Below are positions 9,991-20,376 of a stretch of 64,000 bases of DNA, one piece after another. A model generated the notes under the pieces. That model was not told the origin of the DNA, searched no databases, and saw only the letters and a program-made list of their open reading frames with translations. Numbering within the stretch: position 1 is the first letter of the stretch; the number at the start of each line of letters is the position of its first letter. The stretch covers positions 67,173,268-67,237,267 of the forward strand of contig NC_089981.1 of assembly GCF_036417845.1 (NCBI RefSeq), in the 5' to 3' direction. The translations under genes and the position numbers were made by a program. Origin of the DNA: Apteryx mantelli (taxonomy: Eukaryota; Chordata; Aves; Apterygiformes; Apterygidae).

Positions 9991-12639
9991 CATGAACAGG
10001 TGTCATAGATGCACAAGAAGGTGAAACATTTGGGACTAGATGAATTGTCACTGAGCTTAAAGGCCACATTTGATTCATGATTGTTATAATAAACAGTCAC
10101 ACTCCTTTATTAAACATTAATGGTCTCCAAACCAAAGCAGGCATGTGTCATCACCCAGGTCAAAGAAAGATACAAGGTCAGTCTGAAGTCTGAATTATGA
10201 GGGCAGGTAAGTTTTTGCTGGATGTTATTTCTGAGCCTAGAGACCCATGCAAGAGATGCAAGCAAAACAGAATGGAATCGGACAAAAACGACTAGAAAGT
10301 CAACCTTAGCTGAAGAGATATAGGCAATATAAGCCTGAGAAAAAACAGAGAGCTTTTAGGATAAATGCAGACAGGAAGAAAGGGACTTGTAACTGTAATA
10401 AGGCATCTATGTTCTATTCCTCCTGCCCCCGTGTTTGGGAGAGGACATCATGTAAGCCTTCCTGGATAAGAAAGATTACAAGTGTACCTGCCTGAAAACA
10501 GCTTTCATGGTTGTCAGCTTTATTAAACACTCAAGTCCGAGGGGTAGTTTCATCTTACTATTCTCTCAGAGCACATTAAGAATTGGCAGACCTCAGACTT
10601 TACACAGGAGTAGCTCCTATTCACTTTCCAGCAGCTGAGTACTTTAATTTCTACAGCCTTTTCATGGTTCTTTATTGTTAAAGAAAAAATAAATAAATAA
10701 AAAGGAAAAGCACAAGAGTTCCTTAAAATTCCATAAAGTTCTATAACTACCAATATTTGAAGTTGGAGATAAATTGGTTATATAGACACAAATCTTCAAA
10801 AACCTGCAGTAACTTTCCTTCATTAGCTGTTCAAACACTTGGTGTGGTGAGTGGCACTGTGCCAAAGCATGTAACATTTTCTGACAGAACAGAAGTTACT
10901 TCAGATACTAAAATAGGAACAGGTAGGAACTGGCATATCTTGTAAGCGTTTAGAGCAGCTAAACAAGTTGATAAACTGGAAAAGATATAAGACTTTATTC
11001 TATTCTTTACTGAATGATTTTCCCAGCTTGAACACTTCCTTATACAGATATTACAAGATTTAACTGTTGATATCTAGTAATCCCTTGAGGGGTTTAAACA
11101 CAGAATATCAATTAGAGCTAATTGCTTCTTTGGAAGCAAGAACCTGTTGTGGTTTTCTGGTTTGTATATAAACCATACAACCAGTGCAAGGATACCCAAG
11201 ATACTGTATCAAATCTGGCAGGAATTATGTGGTGCATCTTATTAATTCCAGTGCAACAAGCATTGGGATAGCAAAGGACTTGAGCAATGAATCAAGGCTT
11301 AACACTGGTATGTTTGCAATCTTCCTCATCTAGAAATAATTATATAAAGTCCTTTTCCCTCCTAGATTCCAGGGCTATCTGGAGATGGAGAACACTGTAG
11401 CAAAGTTTTCATGACGCTGAACTCAGGTTAATTAACATCCTTGGACCTGACCTGATTCTTCCAAGCCAGTATATTTCATGCACTGTGCTCTAAGTGCAGA
11501 TACACCAAAGGAGATACGCCAAAAGTGAGTTGAGGCTGTATATGGCTTACTAGTTTGGGCTCCTTGCATTAGCTCAGGCACAGTAGTACATGAATAAGCT
11601 ATTCCAGACACACTGTCTTTGCACTCTGTTTAGACAACAGTCTATTCAGACTGTGTTTGCAGGCCCCTCTGAATAAAAGGCAGTGCTGAATATCTATCAA
11701 TTACTCCTGCTGGATATAGGTTGGATATATAATATTCCACAGCCCCCATATTACCCAGCATATTCTAAGTTACTGTTACACAAGGAAATGATCTCTTGAC
11801 TGCCAAGGTCAAACTAAATTTTGTATGTCAAATACACTAGACACCATCTCATTTCACTGTGCCTCAGCTTCAGCTTGTATGAAGTAGAGGATACAGTGAT
11901 GACTTGATAAGACCTTTGAAGATCTATTTAATCTGCTCGTCCCTGGAATTCTCTGACAAACATAAATGGAAAGTGTGCATTCAGTGCTAAATTTTCTTAA
12001 TTTTTGCATATTCGTTACTCTTTTACTATTTTATTCAGTAAATGAGCAGACAAAATAGTAAAAAGTAATGTTGCTATTAAAAAAAAAAAAAGAAGAAGAA
12101 GTATCACCTTAATAATTGAATTCAGAGCCTTGCAGTGCTTGACAGAAAAGCACAATGTGACTGCAACTGTCACTAGAGGGAGCACCAGTAACAGAGAAAA
12201 TTGTGCATCTACTTTTGCTATGTTGAAAGTAATAGGAAAATGGAGGGCAAATCTGAAAAGGCATCAGGAAAAAAAAATCTGCAATATACTTGAGTTTTAG
12301 AAGAGATTTTTCTGTCTTTTTTTTTTATTGGAATTGGAGCATAAGCAATATTCATCACTTAAAATGGCTTCATTTCTGTGTACTCAGGGTATACAGGATT
12401 TTTAGAATCTGTTCTTAAGAATATATTTGTAATTGTGGAGGTACCTTTTAATACATTAAGATTTTTAATATATAAGGAAAAACAGGACATACGTTAATAT
12501 TCTACATGGGATGGCAAATGGCCAGTCATCTTTGAGCTACTAAATACGATCAGTTTTCAAAACTGATACGGTCAGAACTACCAATTATTGGTCTTTTTTA
12601 CATGCTAAGATACTTGCAGTCTTTTCTAAACTAACTTTT
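9991..12639. other. Intergenic region, no recognised feature
   Basis: AT-rich sequence with A-runs near 10681 and 12078 (the latter followed by an AGA-rich tail). I recognise no gene, RNA or well-matched repeat. Open frames here (10550-10945) are short and without domains. Confidence 0.5.
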
Positions 12640-13030
12640 CTAAATGCTATTCCATCATTCCTTCAATATGGGTTATGTTTCTAAACCTTCTATTTTCATT
12701 ACTGTCCTCTGAATAATCCCCAATTTGTCTACTTCTTTTTTAACATGTAGTGCCTAAAACCAGATACAGAACTCCAGAAACTCTGTAAATGCAAAGTAAA
12801 GTGGAATAGCTGCATAATATTTCCCTTTTCCAACCATGCAGAAAGTGCTTTCTTGCATGTAGTTTCTTGCATTTGTCGTTACTGAATTACAACTTGTTAA
12901 ATTATCAGTCATTTTAAATTCTAACCCAGAATTTGCAGACCTTCTTAGCCTGGGGTCATCTGTAGACTTAGAAATGTACTTTTTCAATCCACCACCCACC
13001 TACCCATTAACGAATAGGTTGAACAAAAAA
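12640..13030 (-). repeat. Old CR1 LINE relic (antisense)
   Basis: The plus strand carries diverged antisense CR1 landmarks in the right order: 'cagatacagaactccag' (consensus-like 'ggacacagtactccag'), then 'agtaaagtggaatag', then 'atttgtcgttactgaa', then 'ggggtcatctgtagactta', and finally 'gaataggttgaac' before an A-run. The piece ends where the GC-rich island at 13.06 kb begins. Confidence 0.65.
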
Positions 13031-13170
13031 AAAAACAGAAGGCATCAAGGAGAAACAAGCAGGGTTACGTCAGGGCTGGCCTCGCAGCCAGGGCCTGTCC
13101 CACCACCCCCTGTGGGAGTGGCGTACCAGGGGCAGCCAGGGCAGCCCCAGCCCCGGGCACCTCCAGGGAC

Positions 13171-13221
13171 TGGGATGGGTTGAGAATGGGATGGGATGGG
13201 CTGGCATGGGATGGGATGGGA
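13171..13221 (+). repeat. (TGGGA)n-type imperfect minisatellite
   Basis: Repeated GGGAT/TGGGA pentamers with interruptions. The G-runs could form a quadruplex on the plus strand. Confidence 0.8.
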
Positions 13222-13255
13222 ATTTGGCCCTCATGTCAGGGTCCAAATGAGCAAG

Positions 13256-13300
13256 GCACCAGCACCGGCACTGGCACTGGCACAGGCACGGACAGGGACA
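13256..13300 (+). repeat. (GGCACT/GGCACA)n imperfect hexamer repeat
   Basis: Successive GGCACT, GGCACT, GGCACA and GGCACG units sit within the GC-rich island. Confidence 0.75.
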
Positions 13301-13699
13301 GAAGGCCTGCGCTGGGCTGAAGTGGGCTCCCGGGCCCACAGCGGGCTGTGGGAGATAGGCCCCAGGGGAGCCTGGTCGGGGCCATTAAGGCCTGTCGACG
13401 CCCCCAGGGCCAGGCAGGCTGCCCCGCGAGGGAGGGCAGGCCAGGAGCCGGGGTGCCCACGGCACAGGCCGCAGCCGTGCCCACGGACCCAGACAAGACA
13501 GGGCACCGCATCGGGTCCAGGGGCCGCCCAGGGAGTCCAGTCAGGAGCCGCAGGAGCCAGGCCGGAGCGAAGACTGGAGCCGAGGCACAGACACGGCAGG
13601 CCCAGCGCACCCAGGGAGCCTCGTCAGGGAGCAGGGGGTCCGGGGGTGGCTGGCCAGGGCAGCCAAGGCCCTCGGGGCCCTCACAGAACAAACTGTGAC

Positions 13700-16090
13700 T
13701 GCAGACCTCTGGCTGACATTTCTAGCTGTGCTAGAAACTGCAATGTAAACGATGCCATCACATTTACAGCATAACTTTTCCAAGAGTTTAGCCAGCTCCT
13801 GTGGAAACACCATGTGGCCAGCCTTCACAGCTATTAGGCCCTGCATTAGGGGAATCCAGCGCCTCTCTCACTCAGGGCTCCAGTCTAGAAAAAACTACGT
13901 ATTAAACAGTTGTTACTTCTATTGAAACCTGTTCAGAACATTTACAACTTCAGTATCAGCCCTGCTATTTTTTTGGTCTGCAGTCTTTTATAGCTGCCAT
14001 TTTTGAGCCTTTAGTAATATCTGGGAAGATATTTATTCCTTCCTGAACTCTTCCTGGACTCTTCATGGAGCAGCTGGCATACCAAAGCTTCTAATACCAA
14101 TACCTATGTGCATGGTCCTCCTCCTACTAAATGAAAGGTAATTCAAAATACTTTGCCCTCAGTGAAGGAAGGGCAACTTACCCTTCCTCTTGTGTAAGAG
14201 CCTGTGGCACAGTTACTATGGAGTAGCTGATGCAGAGTAGCCTATTATTAAAGGCAATTAGCATAAGGATACTTTTAATACACCAAATGGATGAATATGA
14301 TTGGGTTTATGATAACCCACTAAAATGACTCAGATCTTGACACTACTTATCTGCCCACCAATAAAACTATTATTCCTTTGCCTAGTCCACACACAGTAAT
14401 ACAGCAAAAGTAACAATGAATTCAGAATGAAAGTGGGGGAGGTGGAGTGGAATATGCCACCATTTTAAATCAAGACAACATGTTGACATTTTCTTCTCAG
14501 TTACAAATAATCCTTTTACCCTCTACAGGAAAAACAATCACTGTTGTAATTTAAAAAGAAAAATACGTTAGAACAGTAATAGAAACAAATAAGCAATACA
14601 ACAATTTTGAAATTAACTTTGTTAAGCAGGGCAGTTAGTTCCTCTAACTTTCTCTTCTGCTTCTGAATTCTGTCAGTGTAACCTGCATAATTTCAGATTG
14701 ACAATGAAAACATTAGATGCTATAATGTTCAAAATCAATACTTCTGTGATTTCACAAGAGACGTCCACTTTGCTTGGACTCCTTATTTACAATGACATGT
14801 TGAGATTTGTCAAGCAGTTTGTTATATGCAATAATGTGCTTAAGAAACTGGAATGATTTAATTAGCTTGTTACACATTAAATGGATTACATACTGCCTCA
14901 TATTATTGTATAGAGCAAAGTCATATAGCTTGCAGAACTAGTCAAATTCAAATTATTTAAAAGGACATCTCTTCTATAAACCTATGTAGATTAGCATTTG
15001 CTTTAATTCATTAAATTCTACATTAGCTTTTTCATGAACCTGAATAGGACTGATGTCATTTTGACATACCTATACAAGTCTGAGGTATTTTGATTAAAAC
15101 AGTTCATAAATGTACCCAGCGGCAGATTTTGGGAACTTCCTTGCTGTTCTACAATTTATTGAAAACTTAACAAAAATGAATAACTCCGTTCATTAAAACA
15201 ATCCCTGGGTTTTCTGTGGCTAAGTGTTTGCATTACTGGTTTCCTGTGGAAACCCTCACTTCAATTCTTCAGTTATCCACAGAGAGCCCTGGGAGAAAAA
15301 ACAAAAACAAATTACCAAGCCAGGTAACACACAGACACAGACACACACACTCATGGAAGAAGGTTGATGTTTTCTTAAAAATGCTATAAAAAAATAAAAT
15401 GCCTTCTATTTCTTACAATTTTAAAGGTAGCATTATTTTAATCCAATAATACTGCTTTCTCATGTGGCCTTTTTATTTCTATCTGTTTCAAAAGCAAATT
15501 ACATAAGAAGAAAATGTTAATACTGATTGTTAAGCCTCCATACACCTAATTGAAGATCCTCTTAAAATTATGTATTAGGACAGAAATCTATTCAAAAATT
15601 ACTTTTTGGCAGATAAATCTGGGGATATATTATAGCTGATATTAATTCTATTACACTTAAGTCTGTAATAGTTCTTTCTGTTTAAAGGCCTAAGTGGCCT
15701 AAAATCTTCATTCTTCTTGAAATTCTTTTCAAATTTGATGTAAAAAATGACTTAAACTGGAGATCCAAGCTTGGGTTCATTTCAGTCCATGTGCTTGAGA
15801 TGTATACCTGGGAGAAAAAACAAGACAATTTCTAAGTAATTTCTACCACTTTTTCCCCCAGTCTCCCCACCCAACCAAAACAGCTACTCAGAAATGGCCT
15901 GGATCATTCCCCACTTGATATTTTTCAGCACTTAATTCAACTGGTGCACAGCTGTTGGCCCTTTCAGGAAGCAAGATTGAAAACATCAATTATGAAGGTG
16001 CTTTGAGTTAGGTTGTTAGAGGTTAGTGTGGCAGTACAGTGTGTACCTGTGCAGAAGGACTGAGATATTTCCTAGCCACCCGGTTTGCTT
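13700..16090. other. Intergenic region, no recognised feature
   Basis: AT-rich sequence, with no gene, RNA or confidently named repeat seen. A short CA-rich tract lies near 15328-15350. Confidence 0.5.
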
Positions 16091-18420
16091 TTGACATAGG
16101 TGACTCCAGGAAAGAGAGAGTGATGGTTGCACCTGAACTGTACCTTTGAACAGTCAGCTCCTTGGAGAATGATGAGTAGGCATGTTATTACTGCCTACAT
16201 TTATGAAGACTTTGAGATTTTTACATTTCGATGGCAGAAATTCACCCTGAGGACTTGGTTCAGAAAGCATCTATGCCAGATATGTGCACTGAGGGACCAC
16301 CTAGCAGAGCAGATTTGACCTTGTTCAAAGTGCAGTTCACATGCTGCCTGTTATCCCAGATTGCTTTGCATCCAAACTACCACTTGCCTATCCATCCTGT
16401 GAATTATGAGATTCCAGTCCCTGTGGGGATTACTAAGCAGCAATCCTATGCCTAATCTTATATTTTTGCAAGTAGCAACTGCCCCAAACAACAGAAAATA
16501 GAAGGCCACCATTGACATCAGTGAAATGTGGAGAAAATGCTGTGGAAGCTTAGTCAGCTATCAGACCAGATAGCATATCAGACAGATAATGACCATGCTG
16601 AACTATGTTTGAGATGATACAAAAAGTGATGACTGAGGTAGAGCATCATACACAAAAATGAAAGGAGCACCTATGCAGACAAAATTTCAGGATAGGGAAG
16701 GTAACAGACATCAAGAACTGTAATGAATTTAACCCTGATTGACCAGAAACATAACCAACACGGAATCCCTCTGAGCACTAAAAGTGGATCACCCTTTTCT
16801 CCTTTGTGCTGGCAACATCTGATTCCCACAGCTCTACTACTAACTGGTTTAAATTTAGGAAAATGACAACCAGTCAGGTGATTCAGCAGGTTCTAATGAC
16901 CACATGTAACACAACTCACACTTTATTTCAGGTGAAGGATACACAAGAGGTTGCAGCAAATTACCCCAGCAGTACTGTCACTAAAGAAGGGATACATATC
17001 CCCAGTCTCTTTCTGCTAGCCAGGCCTTGCTTGTTGACAAAAGCAACTCCTCTGTTGTGCTCTGAGTCATTTTAGGTCATCAAGACTGGTTATGAGAGGA
17101 CAGAGATTAAGTTGGAAGAAGAGTTTAATGTTGCTGCCCAGAGTTGACAAGCTGCTTCTGGACAGTGTCAGGCAATATTGTTTGCTGGATGAACAGATGT
17201 ATGACTTGCACCCACTGCCTGGGAATAAAGTGTAGGACAGACTCATGACAGGTAAAAGATTTGGTTCCAGAGAAGACAGAATTTCCTTAGGTGACACATT
17301 TGTTTTGCTGGATGATTTTGTACTGATCTATGACAACCTGAGACAGAAGAAATATTTCTTTGCCCAGCACAAAAGGATTGTCATGTCCTGTTGTAATACT
17401 GCATACAATACCCACAGGAGTAGCTGGATACTTTAGCAATAAGAACAATCCAGCAGAGAAGTTTGCTATTCTGGGAAAATCCTGGGCTGTAGCACTGTCT
17501 GATTTTGTAAAACATAGATTATTAGGTAAAGTTAACTAAGTGGCTGATTACTATCTTTAAGTAGAGGACCCAAACCCAGCCTTGTTCTGCTTCACTAAAC
17601 TTTTACTCTTGTTTGCTCTTTGATGTATCTGCATTTCATTTTTAAAAATTATGATCATGTGGCTTCAGCAGCCTAAACCATGGAGACCATGACAGTGTGG
17701 GGAGACATACGGAGACAAGGCCTGAAGTTCCTGGCACAGTGCCTCCCCGCAGAAGGGTTTGGCACCAAAGTGTTCATTCCAGATCTGGGAAGGGTCAATG
17801 GGATGGTTTGAGGCACATGGCAAGGAACCCTAAGCTTGTACCACAACCTTCCCCCCCCCCGCCATGAGTTGCCCTCAGAAATTAGTAAGAAGCTGGAGAG
17901 TTATGACATGATACAATTGTGTCCCACAGCTGTGAATATGATAGATGGATGAGAATGTGTGTCTTGTCCATGGCCCCTGAAACAGTAAGACAGGCCATGC
18001 CTCATGAAAGCCTTGCAATATTACCCTGGATGTCTTAGACAGCAACAATAAGGGGGTAGACCAGCCAGCAGATTGTTCTGCATACAAAAAGTTCTGGTAA
18101 CTGTAGTGATGTTGCATTTGCTGACCCTGAATTACTGTGGCACACAGGATATGGTGTGGCTTGCTTCCACAGGGGCTGGGATGGGATAGCAGCCCAGAAA
18201 TAGGTATGCTTCCACCCTCAGAACGTGTACTTGCCTGTGGCTTTCTTCTTCCTGAAACTTGTCTCCCTCAGTACCGACCGAAGTGGTTTACAGTTACAGA
18301 TGAGCTCCACACCTGACTTCATGGCACAGTCACGCCTTTTCCCTTGCCTCAGTGGAGCGCTCAGCTCTCTTGTTCATCGGCCTTGAAATACAGTGATCTG
18401 CCTGTTGCTTCATTTTTATT
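16090..18420 (+). other. Coding-like but broken stretch, possible pseudogene or decayed element
   Basis: Several medium open frames on the plus strand follow each other in different frames (16127-16318, 16231-16455, 16806-17075, 17245-17436) with varied, protein-like composition. Downstream to about 18400, translated segments remain stop-poor. No frame matches a family I can name: there is no reverse transcriptase YXDD, no integrase DDE spacing and no zinc finger. No poly(A) tail or terminal repeat was identified. It may be an old processed pseudogene, a decayed DNA transposon or a non-coding transcript. Confidence 0.25.
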
Positions 18421-18713
18421 TAGACAGATCAGCATGGACAACAAAAGGTGGTGGAAGGTGATGGCTCTTAGGCCTGCAGAGTGAGCTACAGCTAGGAGGA
18501 GTGTGCAAGGAGGACACAGCTAAGTGGAGCACAAAGCTTTGGGGACAGTCAGCATTCCCAAGGGAATTTTACTCTTGCTGCAGTGTGAACTTGCCTAGGG
18601 CATTCTGGTTGTGGTAGGGTGCTTCAACTTGCATTACTTTCACTGGGACTCCCCTAAAAATACACCTAACAAAGCAGGATAAATCTATCTGATGGGATTC
18701 CTCACTTGCAGAA

Positions 18714-18784
18714 GATCTAGTACTAACATAAGTCTAGTGTTAACATAAGATCTAGTGCTAGCATAAGATTTAGCACTAATATAA
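18714..18784 (+). repeat. Four-copy 18-bp minisatellite
   Basis: Units are GATCTAGTACTAACATAA (18714-18731), GTCTAGTGTTAACATAA (17 nt, 18732-18748), GATCTAGTGCTAGCATAA (18749-18766) and GATTTAGCACTAATATAA (18767-18784). Each carries a TAGTNCTA-like near palindrome. The array lies about 1 kb upstream of the TSHR start codon. Confidence 0.9.
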
Positions 18785-19429
18785 GGTCAGGATTTTAATT
18801 TTCTCTCTTTAAGAGCATAGTAGTATTTTCTCACCTTAAAAAGATATTCTGTGGGCATTACTTATATTTAGGAAGTACATACTAATGAACTGACTTAAGA
18901 GTTATAGCAGAATAATGTCTGCTATGTTGTACTCATTACTTTGGGGTATTTCTAATCAGGCTGAAGGAGAACTATTTACCCCAAAACATTGTGGTCTAAT
19001 TTTATTATGTATGTTACTTTTTTAAGTTTCCTCTTCCCTAGAGAGTTACAAACATTTTTGTTGAAAGCATACCTACACACCTACAAAATCTATGAGGAGA
19101 CGAAAACACTGGCACTTAGCTGAAAAGAAAAAAGTTAAAGGAATGTGACTATAGCAGATTGTTACTTCAAGTGATGATAATTCCACTTCATTTCTCGCAA
19201 GGTTAGAGATTTTTTTCCTCCATTCTTTTTTGGGGAAAAGATTTCATCTTTTCTGATAATGTGGAAAATGTTGTTCTCTCATCTCCGTTTTGCTCATGTG
19301 GTTTTCAAAATTATTCTTTTTTCGACTTTTAAGTGCTCTGTATGCCTGCTTTACAGTTACTGCACATCTGCTTTACAGTTAGCGAATATTCAGGTGGTGA
19401 AAAACGCCTGTCTTAACTTGGCTGCCTTT

Positions 19430-19807
19430 ACAGGTGCCCGAGGAGAGCGCTCAGCCAGCCCCCGCCCTCCTGCCTGCTGCCGCGGCGCTGGACGGCGCGT
19501 CCCCTGGCCGTGCACAGCGCGGCGCGGCGGGCTCGCCCGCTGCCTGCCCGCGGGCGACGCGGTTTGGCACCGGCCGCTCCGCTCCGCCCCGCCGCCCGCG
19601 CAGGTGGCCCCGGGCGGGGGCGCGGCGGGAGCGCGCTGCCCCGCGGAGGGAGCCGCGCTGGGGCCACCTTTCCGCGCCCCGCTCGGGGCGGAGGGAGGCG
19701 GACGGCGTCCGGCAGAGGAGCCGCCTTCCTCGGAGCCGCCTGGCGCCGCGGGGCAGCGGCCTCGCGCTCGGAGCAGCCGGGCGGAGCTGGAGCGAGGGCG
19801 GCGGAAG
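19430..19807 (+). promoter_or_regulatory. TSHR: GC-rich TSHR promoter and 5'UTR
   Basis: A CpG-rich block begins at about 19430 and runs into the TSHR start codon at 19808. TSHR promoters in mammals are GC-rich and lack a TATA box, and no TATA box is seen here near a plausible start. The sequence just before the block, 'ggctgcctttacag' followed by GT at 19433, looks like a splice acceptor, so an upstream untranslated exon cannot be excluded. The transcription start is not determined. Confidence 0.6.
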
Positions 19808-19977
19808 ATGCTGTGCCTCCCGGCGGCCTTCCAGGTGCTGCTGGTGCTGGCGCTGCGCAGCCAAGGCACGGAGAGGTGTCCTTCAGCCTTGTGCGAGTGC
19901 TCTGACTGGGAGGACTACAAAATCACTTGCAGGGACATCCACTTCATTCCCAGCCTTCCACAGGACACCCAGACCCT
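19808..19977 (+). CDS. TSHR: TSHR exon 1 (coding part): signal peptide and N-terminal cysteine cluster
   Basis: TSHR is the thyrotropin receptor, a Gs-coupled glycoprotein-hormone receptor with a leucine-rich extracellular domain, found at the plasma membrane of thyroid cells and, in birds, in the pars tuberalis. The start at 19808 has A at -3. Residues 1 to about 20 (MLCLPAAFQVLLVLALRSQG) form a hydrophobic signal peptide. A cysteine cluster follows, CPSALCEC and then C at residue 42, matching the human pattern CSSPPCEC plus a downstream cysteine. The exon ends with IPSLPQDTQT, close to human IPSLPPSTQT. The coding part is 170 nt and ends two bases into a Leu codon, followed by donor GTGAGT at 19978. 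Upstream sequence is open in frame back to an ATG at 19259, but the conserved N-terminus and signal peptide support 19808. Confidence 0.95.
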
Positions 19978-20357
19978 GTGAGTACACCGGCGTGATTCAG
20001 GGGAGACCGTAACCCTCTGCGGGTGTTCGTATTTTGCAGGCAGGAGATGCAGCGAGCTCGCACACCCTGTGAGACTGGGGAGGGAAGTGGCGATGGGGAG
20101 AGCGCTATGACTTAGCTGGAAGCACAGCGTAACAGGAACAAGCACCGTGCAGAATCCACCTGTAGTCTGGGAGACACAAGAGAAGTGACCCTCCAACCTT
20201 AAGAAATAATTATCTTTTGAGCCTTAAAGTTCTGGGTAGGATATAGGAAAATCAAGTCACTGGACTGTCTGTAGGCAAACTGAATGCGGGGCTGGATTCT
20301 GTGTGGCATGTTCCCACAGGGGGAGGGGAAGGAAGGGTAAAGTAAACAGTTTTATTT

Positions 20358-20376
20358 AAAAAAAAAAAAAAAAAAA
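20358..20376 (+). repeat. A19 homopolymer
   Basis: A run of 19 A in TSHR intron 1. I did not link it to a recognisable retroposed element upstream. Confidence 0.9.

Larger units (their letters stand above)
13060..13695. other. Isolated GC-rich, CpG-containing island
   Basis: About 630 bp of GC-rich DNA with frequent CpG lie in AT-rich intergenic DNA. It begins just after the A-run of a CR1 relic at 13024-13036 and falls off sharply near 13700. Open frames of up to 192 codons exist on both strands (13196-13774 plus; 13236-13691 minus) but are proline, glycine, arginine and alanine rich and look GC-driven. Internal short tandem repeats occur at 13171-13221 and 13256-13300. It could be an orphan CpG island or promoter of a non-coding transcript, or a GC-rich repeat inserted here. 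Confidence 0.45.

Noticed and set aside
13070..13846. ORFs up to 192 codons in the GC-rich island
   Set aside because: Same GC effect; product is low-complexity with Pro/Gly/Arg and no conserved motif. Kept only as an island feature.
19390..20012. ORFs on both strands over the TSHR CpG block in frames other than the receptor
   Set aside because: Shadows of GC-rich exon 1 and 5'UTR; the real frame is fixed by homology and splice phase.
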